A DNA stretch of 64,000 nt, taken from the NCBI GenBank assembly GCA_035697145.1, contig DASSDL010000224.1:6561-70560 (forward strand). The letters are read 5' to 3'. How positions within the stretch are numbered: position 1 is the first letter of the stretch; every line of letters starts with the position of its first letter. The position numbers and the translations under genes are program-made. The notes below the pieces were generated by a model. The model ran no database searches, was not told where the DNA came from, and was given only the letters and a program-made list of their open reading frames with translations. This document shows positions 41,807 to 51,578 of this stretch, one piece after another. Origin of the DNA: DASQUK01 sp035697145 (lineage in GTDB: Bacteria; Actinomycetota; Acidimicrobiia; Acidimicrobiales; VFJN01).

Positions 41807-43839
41807 GCGCCTCGAAGGTCCCGGAGGAAACTCTCGATCTCGGCGCGGTCCTTCGTGCGGCGCATCCTTGGGAGGGTGGCGACGATCTTGGGCCCGTACC
41901 GCGCCGTCGCCAGGCGGGGGTCGAGCACGGCGACGGCCCCTCGATCGGTGGCCGTGCGGATGAGGCGGCCGGCGCCCTGTGCCAACAGCGTGGCGGCCCG
42001 CGGTACGTCGATGGCGTCGAACGCACCTGCGCCGACGTGCTCCCGCCGAGCCTGCAGGAGCGGGTCGTCGGGCCGTGGGAACGGCAGGCGGTCGATGCTG
42101 ACCAGCGACAGGGACGGCCCCGGCACGTCGATGCCCTGCCAGAAGCTCATCGTGGCGAACAGGCACGTCTCGGGATCGCCGGCGAACCGGTCGACCAGCG
42201 CCGGCTTGGGCAGGTCGCCCTGGGCGAGCAGCGGGTAGGAGAGGCGCTCGCGCAGCGCCTCGACGGCGTGGTCCATGGCCCGATAGCTGGTGAACAACGC
42301 CAACGTGCGGCCGCCGGCGGCCTCGACGAGCGCGGCCAGCTCGTCGACTGCGGCGTCGCCCCAGCGCGGATCGGTGGGCCGGGGCAGCCGCGCCGCGCAG
42401 TAGATGAGGCCGTTGGCCTGGTAGTCGAACGGGCTGCCCACGTCGAGCGGCCCCTCGGACCCCGCCGACAACCCGAGCCGGGCGCCAAACCCGGGGGCGA
42501 TGGTGGCGCTCGTCAGCACCGCCGGCCGCCGCGACCAGAGCTGACGCTGCAACAGCGGCGCGACGTCCAATGGCGCCAGACGCAGCATTGGCGCCCGCTC
42601 GGGCCCGGACACGAACAGCACGTGGCCCTCAGCCGGTTGCGCCACGGCGTCGATGTCGTCGAGGAGGGACGTCGCCGCCTGGCGCGCCCGCACCGCCCGG
42701 GCCGTGGCGTCGTCGGTGGCATCGTCGGGGATCGACCGCAGCGCCGCCAGTGCCTCCTCGACGCGGTTGCGCAGCCGCACCAGAGCGTCGGCCAGGTCTG
42801 TGGGGAGCGGGGTTACGAGACGCCGGTCGCGGTGTCCCACCAGGGCGTCGGTGAGCAGGCTGCCGGCGTCGTTGACCCGGGCGATGGTGTCGCCGGCGTC
42901 GGCGAGGATGCCGCGCAGTGCCCGGGCGAGGTGGGCGAACCGCCCGGCGGCCAGCTCGACCCCGGCGGTGGCCGAGATGATGTCGTCGATCTGGTGGGCC
43001 TCGTCGATGATGGCGACGTCATGGTCGGGCAGGACGCCGCCGTCGCTGGCCAGGTCGATCCCGTAGAGGTGCTGGTTGACGACCACAACGTCGGCCGCGG
43101 CGGCGCGAGCCCGAGCGGCCTCGGCGAAGCAGTCGTCGCCGCGAGGGCAGCGGTGGGCGCCGGGGCAGTCGCGCGCGGTGGTGCTCACCGCAGCCCATGC
43201 CGCCTCGGAGGGCTCGTGGTCGAGGTCGGCCCGGTCGCCGGTGGAGGTCGTACGGGCCCAGTCGGACAGGCGCGCCAGCTCGACGGGGTCTGCCCGCTCG
43301 GCGAACCCGTCGATGTGGTCGAGCCCCAGCTGTTCCCCGCCGGCGGGGAGATCGGCGTCGGTCGAGCCGGGGGCCAGCTCTGCGAGGCGTTGAGCGCAGA
43401 GGTAGTTGGAGCGACCCTTGAGGACCGCCCAGTCGAAGGGATCATCCAGGTGCTCGTCGAGGAAGGGCAGGTCCTTGGTGGCGAGTTGGTCTTGCAGCGC
43501 CCGGGTGGCGGTGGCGACGACGACCCGGCGGCCCGAGAGGATGGCCGGGACCAGGTAGCCCAGCGTCTTGCCGGTGCCGGTGCCGGCGCGCACGACCAGA
43601 TGGCGCCCTTCGGTCACCGCCGTGGCGACCGCCTCGGCCATCTCGACCTGACCCGGCCGCGCTTCGCCGCCACCGGGCAGTGCTGCCACCACCCGCTCGA
43701 GCGCAGCTGCGCTGCGGTTCCCGCTGTCGGTCGCCGGCAACTGGCCAGTCGGCGCCTGGTCGACCTCGGGTTGCGGCATCGCCGGCGACCGTAGCGTGGT
43801 ATCGGGCCGAGCCTGGCCACTGTCGAGAAGGTCGGTCAT
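41803..43839 (-). CDS. DinG/XPD-like ATP-dependent DNA helicase
   Basis: 678 aa superfamily 2 helicase. Walker A VRAGTGTGKTLGYLVPA, Walker B VAIIDEAHQIDD (DEAH), motif V-VI region GIDVPGPSLSLVSIDRLPFP and AQGAGRLIRTATDRGAV. Four cysteines between motifs I and II (SNYLCAQR, then CPGAHRCPRGDDC) fit the Fe-S cluster of the DinG/XPD group. Its ATG overlaps the stop of the AddA-like gene (ATGA), so it belongs with the recombination helicase-nuclease genes. It probably unwinds 5'-3' at forks, R-loops or D-loops (family inference). Confidence 0.88.
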   Translation of the reverse strand: MTDLLDSGQARPDTTLRSPAMPQPEVDQAPTGQLPATDSGNRSAAALERVVAALPGGGEARPGQVEMAEAVATAVTEGRHLVVRAGTGTGKTLGYLVPAILSGRRVVVATATRALQDQLATKDLPFLDEHLDDPFDWAVLKGRSNYLCAQRLAELAPGSTDADLPAGGEQLGLDHIDGFAERADPVELARLSDWARTTSTGDRADLDHEPSEAAWAAVSTTARDCPGAHRCPRGDDCFAEAARARAAAADVVVVNQHLYGIDLASDGGVLPDHDVAIIDEAHQIDDIISATAGVELAAGRFAHLARALRGILADAGDTIARVNDAGSLLTDALVGHRDRRLVTPLPTDLADALVRLRNRVEEALAALRSIPDDATDDATARAVRARQAATSLLDDIDAVAQPAEGHVLFVSGPERAPMLRLAPLDVAPLLQRQLWSRRPAVLTSATIAPGFGARLGLSAGSEGPLDVGSPFDYQANGLIYCAARLPRPTDPRWGDAAVDELAALVEAAGGRTLALFTSYRAMDHAVEALRERLSYPLLAQGDLPKPALVDRFAGDPETCLFATMSFWQGIDVPGPSLSLVSIDRLPFPRPDDPLLQARREHVGAGAFDAIDVPRAATLLAQGAGRLIRTATDRGAVAVLDPRLATARYGPKIVATLPRMRRTKDRAEIESFLRDLRGA

Positions 43840-46800
43840 GTCGCCACGAGCCGGGGATCGGCGGCCAGCGCAAAGCTGCGGGCCTCGGCCACGGCGTCGG
43901 CGAGGTCGGGGATTGAGCGCTCGACCGCGCCATCTGGGGTCAGGAACACGAAGACCATGTCGAGCACCGGCTCACGGGTGGCGTCGGCGAGGGCGAGGGC
44001 ATAGGACGCGCCCTGCATGCGGTAGCGCTGGACCAAGGGATCGAGGTCGACATCGATGCTCTGCGGTCCGGTCTTGTAGTCGACCACCACCAGGCCGCCG
44101 GGGCGCCGGTACAGCAGGTCGACGTAACCCTCGAGTGTGCGGTTGTCGCCGACCGGTACGCCGACATAAACCTCTCGCCAGTGCGGTGCGGCCGCGGCGG
44201 CGACCACCGACGCCGACCGCAGTGCCGCTTCGACCAGCCGGCGGACGTGTGGTTCGTGGCCGCTCACGCCCTCGGCAGCGGCCTGGGCGGCCACCGCCTC
44301 GGCGATGCCGCCTCCGCTGGCGAGGTCGATCGTCTGCAGCACGCCGTGCACGGCTCGCCCGATCGCGGTGCCGTAGCGGCCCTTCTGCCATGGCGGCAGG
44401 TCGAGGTCGCGGGGCCGCTTGCGCAAGCCAGGATCGTCGAGCGCATCAGGGCGGCCATCCTCGGTGAGGGCCGTGGCGGCCAGCGTGCGCGGGCGGCCGC
44501 TGGCGGCGACGGCGGCGTCGCGGACGCGACGCCAGTCGTCGAAGGACGGCAGCGGAGCGGTAGGGGGCGGAGCGGTGGTCGTCGCGGAGCCGGTCGTGGC
44601 CGGCCCGTCGGCCGGGACGTCGGAGACTTCAGCGCCCACCCCGAGGAGGGTGTCGGGCGGGGGCGCAGCGTCGGGGAGATCGTCGAGCAGATCGCCCAAC
44701 GCCGCCGTGAGCAGCTCGGCGCTGGTGAGGCGCGCGGGATCGTCGGGCACGGTGCCGCGCACGGCACGGTGCAGGGAGACGACGAGGTGATCACGCGCCC
44801 GCGTGCAGGCCACGTAGAGCAGGCGGATGCGTTCGTCGTGCGACATCTGCTCGTCGATCGGCAGCCATGCCTCGAACGCGTCCGAGCGCACCTTGTTGCC
44901 GACCCGGATGATCGCCGGCCCATCGGGTGGCCACGCCACCTCGGCTCCGGCGCTGCGCCGCTGGGGCCGGGTCGAAAGGCCGGCGACGATGGTGATCGGA
45001 AACTGCAGGCCCTTGGCCGCGTGCACCGTCATGATGCGCACCGCGTCGTCGTCGGTCTCCGGCAGCACCGCTTCGGCGACGCGGCTGCCCTCGGCGGTCT
45101 GCTGGCGCACCCACTCGAGGTACTGGCGCAGCGAGCCATTGGTGGCATCGGTCCAGGCCCGAGCCTGGTCGAGCACGAACCGCACTCGCCGCCAGAGGTC
45201 GCGTGGTCGACCCTCGGCGGGCCCGAGCTCGAGCAGTCGCCGGTCGCGCACCACCTGGTCGGCCAGCTCGCTCGGTGACCGCCATGCCCGGATGTCGTGC
45301 ATCCGGCGTAGGTAGGCCAGCCCGCGGGCCACGGGATCGTCGGCGGGCATCCCATCCGGGGGCATGGCCGTGGGATCGAACCGACCGCCGTGATGGTGCC
45401 GGAAGCGGAAGAGGTCGTCGTCGCCGCAGCCGAACATCGGCGATCGCAGCGCCGCGACGACGCTCAGCTCGTCGCTTGGATCGTCGACGGCACGCAGCGT
45501 GAGCAGCAGGTCGCGGACCAGCCGGCTGGCGTACACCAGCGAGGCCGACTCGGCCCGGTACGGGATGCCGGCGTCTGTGAGCGCGTCCTCCAGCGCGGGG
45601 AGGGACAGCCGCGTGGGCACGAGGATGGCGACGTCTCCGGCCCGAGCCGGCCGCCAGCCGTGCTGGCCGACGTCGGCCGAGTGGTCGACGAGCCAGCCCT
45701 CGTCGAGCGCGCGACGGATGGCGGTCGCGACCTCGGCCGACTCGCGGCGGCGTACGTCTTCGGCCGAGAGCCGAATCGTCTTCTGGCCCGGGGCGACGGG
45801 GCCGGGCGAATCACCGGTCGGCGGGTTTTGGGGTGGCTCCTCGCCGTGCTGCTTGCGACCGAGGACGCTGACCGCCGGGCCAACCGGCGCGTCGTCGCGC
45901 ACCGCGACCAGGGCGTCGTATCCGGGTTGCGAGCGCACACCACCGTGCCACTGTGGCCGGATGAGCCGCCCGAAGACGAGGTTGACGGCGCTGATGACCG
46001 ATCGCGTCGAGCGGTAGTTGGTGGTGAGCGCCAGCTGCCCGCCGCCGCGACCGAAGCGATCGGCTGCCCGCAGGAACAGGGAGATGTCGGCGCGGCGGAA
46101 CCGGTAGATGGACTGCTTGGGATCGCCGACGAAGAACAGGTGGCCGGGACGGACCTCAACCTGGTCCCAAGGCAGGTCACCCGACCCGGGATGGAGCCCG
46201 GCGATGAGCACCGCCAGCTCGATCTGGATGGGGTCGGTGTCCTGGAACTCGTCGATCAGCAGGTGGCGGTAGCGCCGGTGCAGCGCAGCGCGCACCACGC
46301 GGCCGTGCGGGCCACGCAGCATCTGGCGCGCCAGCACCAGCAGGTCGTGGAACTCGAGTTGCCCCGCCTGTCGGCGCTCGGCTGCGGCATCGAGCGTGAA
46401 CCGGCGTAGCTCGACCGCCAGCCGCGTGACGGCGGCCAGCGCCACCTCGGTGCGCAGCTCCTCGCTGCGGGTGCACACGTCGTCGATCCGGGCGCGCAGA
46501 CCGCCGAGGTCGTAGTCGTCGGGCCAGCGGGCCTTGGCGCCGCGCCCCCCAGCATTGGGCCTGCTGTCGCTCGAAAGCAGAGCCAACTTGGTGTACTCGT
46601 CGCTCGCGGTCCGCACCCGGCCCGCCCATTCCTCCAACTGGCAGAGGCGCTGGTGGAGCGTGTCGTCATCGTCGGCCTCGTGCCGCTCGTCGCATGCCCC
46701 GGCCAGCTCGCCCAGCAAGGCGTCGAGCCGCGGCGTCCACTCCGAAGGGTCGATGGGTTCGGATGGCGCCTGGGATTCGGCAAGGTCCCAGTTGTCGTTG

Positions 46801-47396
46801 AAGGCGAGGGCGACGACGCGGAGCGCGGTGAGCCGCACCCCCGCCGCCGTGGCGAGCAACAGCGGGCGCTCGATCGCCTCGTTGGCCAACAGCTCGTCGA
46901 CGAAACCGGCCCAGCGATCGTCGAAGGCCACGGTCGACGCCACCTCGTCGAGCACCTCGATCCGCGGCGGAAGCCCGGCCTCGATGGGATGCTCGACCAG
47001 CAGCCGCTGGGCGAAGCTGTGCAGAGTGCCGATGGCGGCGCCGTCGAGGTCGTCAAGGGCTTGGGCGCAGCGGTCGGCCACCGCGGGATCGGCGGCGCTC
47101 CGGGCCCGCTCGAGCTCGCCTTCGAGCTGGCGTCGCACGCGGTCGCGCAGCTCGCTGGCCGCCTTTTCGGTGAACGTGATGGCGGCGATCGCCTCGATGC
47201 CGGCGGTGCCCGTCGTGACGAGGTTGACGATGCGCCCCACCAGCTCCTGGGTCTTGCCCGAGCCGGCGCCCGCCTCCACGAACAGCGTCTCGTCCAGCGC
47301 CGCCGCGATGCGGTCGCGCGCTGCGGCGTCGGGCTGCGTCAGGTCGGCCGCCAAGGGGTGGCCGGCTAGCGCGACCGGAGGAACGGCGGCGTTCAC
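43836..47396 (-). CDS. AddA-like UvrD-family helicase with C-terminal nuclease domain
   Basis: 1186 aa. Walker A FVEAGAGSGKTQELVGRIVN near the N-terminus, AITFTEKAASELRDRVR, Walker B HLLIDEFQDTDPIQIEL, FVGDPKQSIYRFRRADISLF, VHAAKGLQFPITIVAG and VACTRARDHLVVSLHRA make a complete SF1A motor. The last 250 residues carry a PD-(D/E)XK nuclease with GGLVVVDYKTGPQ. This is the AddA plan for double-strand-break end processing. It overlaps both neighbours by ATGA. Mycobacterial AdnA is the alternative relation. Confidence 0.88.
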   Translation of the reverse strand: MNAAVPPVALAGHPLAADLTQPDAAARDRIAAALDETLFVEAGAGSGKTQELVGRIVNLVTTGTAGIEAIAAITFTEKAASELRDRVRRQLEGELERARSAADPAVADRCAQALDDLDGAAIGTLHSFAQRLLVEHPIEAGLPPRIEVLDEVASTVAFDDRWAGFVDELLANEAIERPLLLATAAGVRLTALRVVALAFNDNWDLAESQAPSEPIDPSEWTPRLDALLGELAGACDERHEADDDDTLHQRLCQLEEWAGRVRTASDEYTKLALLSSDSRPNAGGRGAKARWPDDYDLGGLRARIDDVCTRSEELRTEVALAAVTRLAVELRRFTLDAAAERRQAGQLEFHDLLVLARQMLRGPHGRVVRAALHRRYRHLLIDEFQDTDPIQIELAVLIAGLHPGSGDLPWDQVEVRPGHLFFVGDPKQSIYRFRRADISLFLRAADRFGRGGGQLALTTNYRSTRSVISAVNLVFGRLIRPQWHGGVRSQPGYDALVAVRDDAPVGPAVSVLGRKQHGEEPPQNPPTGDSPGPVAPGQKTIRLSAEDVRRRESAEVATAIRRALDEGWLVDHSADVGQHGWRPARAGDVAILVPTRLSLPALEDALTDAGIPYRAESASLVYASRLVRDLLLTLRAVDDPSDELSVVAALRSPMFGCGDDDLFRFRHHHGGRFDPTAMPPDGMPADDPVARGLAYLRRMHDIRAWRSPSELADQVVRDRRLLELGPAEGRPRDLWRRVRFVLDQARAWTDATNGSLRQYLEWVRQQTAEGSRVAEAVLPETDDDAVRIMTVHAAKGLQFPITIVAGLSTRPQRRSAGAEVAWPPDGPAIIRVGNKVRSDAFEAWLPIDEQMSHDERIRLLYVACTRARDHLVVSLHRAVRGTVPDDPARLTSAELLTAALGDLLDDLPDAAPPPDTLLGVGAEVSDVPADGPATTGSATTTAPPPTAPLPSFDDWRRVRDAAVAASGRPRTLAATALTEDGRPDALDDPGLRKRPRDLDLPPWQKGRYGTAIGRAVHGVLQTIDLASGGGIAEAVAAQAAAEGVSGHEPHVRRLVEAALRSASVVAAAAAPHWREVYVGVPVGDNRTLEGYVDLLYRRPGGLVVVDYKTGPQSIDVDLDPLVQRYRMQGASYALALADATREPVLDMVFVFLTPDGAVERSIPDLADAVAEARSFALAADPRLVAT

Positions 47397-50300
47397 GGTT
47401 CCGCCATCTCGGCGTAGGCGGCGATGGCCGGATGGTTGCGCTTGCGCTCCCAGTCGCGCCGCAGGTCGGCCGCGCCGAGCCCGTCGGGGTCGCAGTAGGG
47501 ACAGGTCACCCAGGGCGTGCCCGAGGCGTCGGGCCGGGCCGGAAACGCCCCCCGCTCGATGCCGTCGACGATGGTCGCCAGCGTGGTGCCCACCCGGGCC
47601 AACACCTGATCGTCGACCGCGTAGCCGATGCGCCGGAAGCCCTCGCGGTCGGAGATGAACCAGTAGTGCGCCTGCACGGGCGCATCGGGTCGGCCGACGA
47701 ACTGGCGTGCGGCCAGGCCATAGACCGGAAGCTGGAGCTTGGTGCCACGCTCGTCGGGGTTGTCGGGGCCGAGCCGGCGAAAGTCGTCGGCCTTGCCGGT
47801 CTTGTAGTCGACGACGTGGACGGTGCCGTCGTCGCTGACGTCGACGCGGTCGGCGGCGCCGCGGAAGAGGAGGTTCCTGCCATCGGCGAGCGGCAGCACG
47901 ACAGGCCCGGGGCCGACGGCGTCGTCGCCATAGCCGAAACGCAGCTCAGCGGCGACGGGACGGCTGCCATCGCGGCGCCGGTGGGTGTCGTCGTCGATCA
48001 GGAAGCGATCGGCCAGCGCAAGTATCTGCGCCCGCTCTCGTCGCCAGAAGACCGGTCGACCGGTGAGGCCCCGCGCCTCGTAGTCGTCGCACACCCGCTC
48101 GGCGAGCTGGCGCATGCGGGCGTGGTCGCTCGGCGACCACGGCTGCTCGGGAGTGGGTCGCTCCTCGGCCGGGCGGGCGAGCACATCGTCGATGAACGAC
48201 TGGAGGATCTGGTGGACCAGCGACCCCCGGTCCCACGCCGAGATCGTGAGCTGCCGCGCCGGGTCCTCGACCGGTTCGACCTGCAGCAGGTGGTTGACGA
48301 AGTAGGCGTACGGGCACTCGGCCCACGACTCGAGCCGTGTGGAGGACACCACCTCGTCGAGCGGTGACGGGACCACGACGCCGGCGAGGTTGCCGTCGAA
48401 CCGGGTGAAGTCGCGGCTGCGGCGCGCCCGCACCACGCGGCTGCCGGCTTCGACGAGGGGATCGTGGCCCGCCCCCGCCCGCAACCGGTACTCCTGCTCG
48501 GTGGCCGGAAACTCGGTGTGGGTCACGGCATGGGCGAACGACGGCACGTGCTCGGTCCCGCCGCCTCGTGCGGGTGACCACGCCGGCAGATCGACCAGCC
48601 ACCGCGACGGGACCCGTTCGCTGCTCGACCGCAGGTCACCGCGCGGTGCGCACAGCAGGTGGCGGTCGGCCGCGGCCAGTGCCGTCAGGAAGCGCCGCTG
48701 CTCGCGCCCCACCCGGTCGCGTCGCAGGGGCAGCTCACCCCCGGCGAGGCGCCGCTCACCATCGGGAAGCAGCGAGTCATCGTGGACGGCCGCCGGCAGC
48801 GTGCCCTCGGCCATCCCGAGGACGATGATCAGGTCGAGATCGAGACCCACGGCGAACGACAGCGGCCCGACCAACACACCCTCGCCGAACCGTCCGACGC
48901 GGCCGAGGTCGGCGTCGAGCTCGAGCTCCAGCGTGCGGCGGAACACCTCGAGGGACGGGGGATCGTCGATGCCGTCGAGGGAGGCCAGTCGCTCGAGCGC
49001 GGCCTCGACCCGATCGGCTGCCCGCTGCTCGTCGGGCGGCCAATCGACACCGACGCCTCGCAGGTCGCCGCCGATCAGGCGGCTGCCGAGCCGGCGCAGC
49101 CACCGCACCCGAGTGCTCCAGGGTTTGGGCCCGGCCCCTGCGTCGGTGATGTCATCGATCAGCCCGACGACGATTGTCGCCAGGTCGCGCACCCGCTGCG
49201 CCCGGCGACACATTCGCTCGAAGGCCTCGCGGCGCCTCTCGGCGCCCGTCTCGTCGAACGGATCGGTGCCGGCGACCTCGATGTCGCCCGCCCGGCGGTC
49301 GAGCTCGGCGGCCAGCCGCTCGAGCCGCTGGCTCCACTGGTCGCGTCCTGCCACCACGCCTGCCCGCCGCGACACTCGCTGCCACTCCGCAGCCGGCACC
49401 TTCCCCGCCGGACCTTGCCCCCCGGCGCTGCGGCTGAGCAGACCCACAACATCGGCGCGCCGGAAGTCGTGGTCGGGAAGGGCGAGCAGGTCGAGGAGCG
49501 AGCGACCCACCAAGCTTCCCGCGACAGGACGCACGGCGGCGCCGTTGCGGGAGATACCGGCCGCGTCGAGGTGTTCGTGAACCAGGCGCCCGTAGGGCTC
49601 GCGTGTCCCGAAGAGGATGGCGATGCGTTCGAGAGGCGTGCCGCCGCGGGTGGCGTCGACCACCGCTCGGACTGCGGCCCGCACCTCGTCGTCGGCATCG
49701 GAGGCGGTGAGCACGCGGGTGGTGCCGTTGTGCCCAGGGGCCGCCGCCAGATCAGTCGCCGGCATCTCGACATCGAGGCGGGCGAGCGAGCGTCGCACTC
49801 CGGCGTCGGCTCCCTCCGCGCCGGTGACGCCGACGACCACAGTGGCGGGGCATGCCTCGGCCACCGTGGCAACGAGACGGGCCTGCCTTTGGAGCAGATC
49901 CTGAGGGAGGTAGATGACGACGTGCCCGAGCTCGCGGCGCACCCGGGCGGACTCGCCTCGCACCGCGTCGACGGCCGCTTCGGTCAGGTCGGCCTCGTCG
50001 TACCAGCCCTGACGCAGGACTGCCCGCGCCTGCCGGCACAGGCGCACCACGTCGGAGGCCCGGCGTCCAGCCGCCGCCAACGCCTCGAGACCACCGGCCG
50101 AGACGTCGGACAGTTCGCCGAAGGCGGCCACCAGCGCGGCCTCGGTGGCCGGGTGCTCGGCCACCGGCGCGAACAGCCCCGGGTCGCGACGCAGCACCTT
50201 GCGCAGGGCGGCAGCAAGCACCGGGGTCGATACCGGGCGGCGTTGCTCGGCTGCCAGCCGGGCCGCCCCGAGCAGCTCGGCCAGCCGGTAAGCGGTGAGG

Positions 50301-50512
50301 AACGTCACCGCCGCCACGCCCGCACCCCCGTCGCTCACCGGACCCAACGAACCGCTGGCCAGCGCCCGCCGGGCGGTCACACCGACGTGGTTGGCGGGCA
50401 CGATCACCGTGACGGGGGCCAGGGGATCGCCCCCCTTGGCTGCCGCCACTGCGCGTCGCAACGCCAGGAGGGCGGGGCGCCCATATGCGGTGGCCACGAC
50501 GTCGAGGGGCAC
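47393..50512 (-). CDS. AddB-like PD-(D/E)XK nuclease subunit
   Basis: 1039 aa. The N-terminal half is an inactivated helicase fold without a Walker A lysine (TVIVPANHVGVTARRALAS). SFAVGLDLDLIIVLGMAEGT is the AddB-type helicase remnant, and VHVVDYKTGKADDF the nuclease core. The Fe-S ligands are partly kept: ECPYAYFVNHLL and TCPYCDPDGLG. The fourth cysteine expected after CxxC is glycine. GTG 50512 has TAGCCT six bases upstream. It heads the addB-addA-dinG operon, which likely serves recombinational repair. Confidence 0.82.
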   Translation of the reverse strand: MPLDVVATAYGRPALLALRRAVAAAKGGDPLAPVTVIVPANHVGVTARRALASGSLGPVSDGGAGVAAVTFLTAYRLAELLGAARLAAEQRRPVSTPVLAAALRKVLRRDPGLFAPVAEHPATEAALVAAFGELSDVSAGGLEALAAAGRRASDVVRLCRQARAVLRQGWYDEADLTEAAVDAVRGESARVRRELGHVVIYLPQDLLQRQARLVATVAEACPATVVVGVTGAEGADAGVRRSLARLDVEMPATDLAAAPGHNGTTRVLTASDADDEVRAAVRAVVDATRGGTPLERIAILFGTREPYGRLVHEHLDAAGISRNGAAVRPVAGSLVGRSLLDLLALPDHDFRRADVVGLLSRSAGGQGPAGKVPAAEWQRVSRRAGVVAGRDQWSQRLERLAAELDRRAGDIEVAGTDPFDETGAERRREAFERMCRRAQRVRDLATIVVGLIDDITDAGAGPKPWSTRVRWLRRLGSRLIGGDLRGVGVDWPPDEQRAADRVEAALERLASLDGIDDPPSLEVFRRTLELELDADLGRVGRFGEGVLVGPLSFAVGLDLDLIIVLGMAEGTLPAAVHDDSLLPDGERRLAGGELPLRRDRVGREQRRFLTALAAADRHLLCAPRGDLRSSSERVPSRWLVDLPAWSPARGGGTEHVPSFAHAVTHTEFPATEQEYRLRAGAGHDPLVEAGSRVVRARRSRDFTRFDGNLAGVVVPSPLDEVVSSTRLESWAECPYAYFVNHLLQVEPVEDPARQLTISAWDRGSLVHQILQSFIDDVLARPAEERPTPEQPWSPSDHARMRQLAERVCDDYEARGLTGRPVFWRRERAQILALADRFLIDDDTHRRRDGSRPVAAELRFGYGDDAVGPGPVVLPLADGRNLLFRGAADRVDVSDDGTVHVVDYKTGKADDFRRLGPDNPDERGTKLQLPVYGLAARQFVGRPDAPVQAHYWFISDREGFRRIGYAVDDQVLARVGTTLATIVDGIERGAFPARPDASGTPWVTCPYCDPDGLGAADLRRDWERKRNHPAIAAYAEMAEP

Positions 50513-50518
50513 GTGGCC

Positions 50519-50524
50519 AGGCTA
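50519..50524 (-). promoter_or_regulatory. -10 box of the AddAB/DinG operon (leaderless)
   Basis: TAGCCT on the minus strand, ending six bases before the GTG at 50512. Confidence 0.45.
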
Positions 50525-50535
50525 TGCACCAGGTG

Positions 50536-50621
50536 TGACAGTGTCGGTCGTTAGACCGACGCCATCACGGGGTGGCGGGTGGGGGTCGGGCCGGACAGTG
50601 TCGGTCTTCGGGCCGGACAGT
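50536..50621. repeat. short direct repeats and hairpin behind yihY
   Basis: GACAGTGTCGGTC-type sequence occurs at about 50537-50549 and 50594-50606, and CGGGCCGGACAGT at 50587-50599 and 50609-50621. GTCGGTC-GTTA-GACCGAC (50543-50560) is a seven-pair hairpin that could terminate the yihY transcript. This is the whole content of the 108-base gap apart from the addB promoter box. Confidence 0.5.
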
Positions 50622-51514
50622 CAGCGGCGATCGTCCGACGCCGACTCGGACACGGCGCCACCGCGGTTGGTCTCGAGCGGCACCTGTCCGCTGATGTGCG
50701 GGACCTCGATGTCAACGGTGACCGTGCCGTGGTCGCGCTCGTAGCGCACGACGTTGAGCGCGGCCGCGTAGACGACCAGCCTCGCCGTCAGGGCAAACCA
50801 CGCCAGGATGGCGAACACCACGCCCAGCGACCCGTACAGCGCCGACGCCGAGGCCACGGCCCGCGGCACGAACACCGATCCGATCACCTTCAGCACCTCG
50901 AGGCCGACGCCGCCCAGCAGTGCCCCGGGGAGGTGGGTTCTCCACGGGACGCTCACGTTGGTGAGCACCACGAACATCCACACGAACAGCAGGACGTCGA
51001 GGAGGAAGCCGGCCACGATCGTGGGCGCCGCCGCCGGTCCCGGCAGCTCGTTGAGCAGCGGCCCGAGCGACAGGGAGCCGAGGAACAGCAGCCCGGCGCC
51101 CAGCAGCCAAGCCGCCGCCACCAGGCGGGAGGTGAGGCCCCGGCCGGTCACCTGCCAGGTGGCGTTGAGGGCGTTCTCGAGCGCCCCGGCCACCCCGAGG
51201 CCGGCCCACGCGAGCCCGACCAGCCCGACCACCGAGGCCGTCCGCCGGCTGCCCTCGGCGGTGTCGATGACGTCGACGACCTGATCGGCCGCCCTTCCCT
51301 CGAGCCCCAGCTGGTCGACCACCTCGGCCGCGAAGTCCGTTTCCCCGGCTGCGAAGTAGCCGAGGACGGCGACGCCCACCAGCAGCAGCGGGAACAGCGA
51401 CAGGAATGCGGCGAGCGCGATCGACGACGACAGCGGACCCCCGCCGACGGCGCCCACCCGCTCGTGCACCGGCAGGATCGACCGTACGACAGGGAGGCGC
51501 CGAAGACGTTCCAC
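50621..51514 (-). CDS. YihY/BrkB-family membrane protein
   Basis: 297 aa. Six membrane helices, with GGPLSSSIALAAFLSLFPLL, ASVVGLVGLAWAGLGVAGAL, RLVAAAWLLGAGLLFLGSLS, FLLDVLLFVWMFVVLTNVSV, PGALLGGVGLEVLKVIGSVF and SLGVVFAILAWFALTARLVV, as in the YihY family (once wrongly called RNase BN). Function is unknown; an envelope or transport role is likely. GTG 51514 is chosen because further upstream the open frame runs into the divergent uppS gene. The C-terminal tail is cytoplasmic and acidic. Confidence 0.85.
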   Translation of the reverse strand: MERLRRLPVVRSILPVHERVGAVGGGPLSSSIALAAFLSLFPLLLVGVAVLGYFAAGETDFAAEVVDQLGLEGRAADQVVDVIDTAEGSRRTASVVGLVGLAWAGLGVAGALENALNATWQVTGRGLTSRLVAAAWLLGAGLLFLGSLSLGPLLNELPGPAAAPTIVAGFLLDVLLFVWMFVVLTNVSVPWRTHLPGALLGGVGLEVLKVIGSVFVPRAVASASALYGSLGVVFAILAWFALTARLVVYAAALNVVRYERDHGTVTVDIEVPHISGQVPLETNRGGAVSESASDDRR

Positions 51515-51566
51515 ACCCTTGCCGTACCCCCTGGAAGGGGTCGGTCGTTCCCCGAGTTGCAGGATG

Positions 51567-51572
51567 TAGCTT
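51567..51572 (+). promoter_or_regulatory. -10 box of uppS (leaderless)
   Basis: TAGCTT ends six bases before the GTG at 51579. It favours that start over the ATG at 51615. Confidence 0.4.
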
Positions 51573-51578
51573 GCGCGA

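Noticed and set aside
41599..43794. 731-codon plus-strand ORF
   Set aside because: Antisense to the DinG-like helicase and overlapping era; the composition is typical of a GC-rich shadow frame and no domain is visible.
48659..50554. 631-codon plus-strand ORF
   Set aside because: Antisense to the AddB-like nuclease gene; no domain, and an abundance of His/Gly/Arg/Val from reversed codons.
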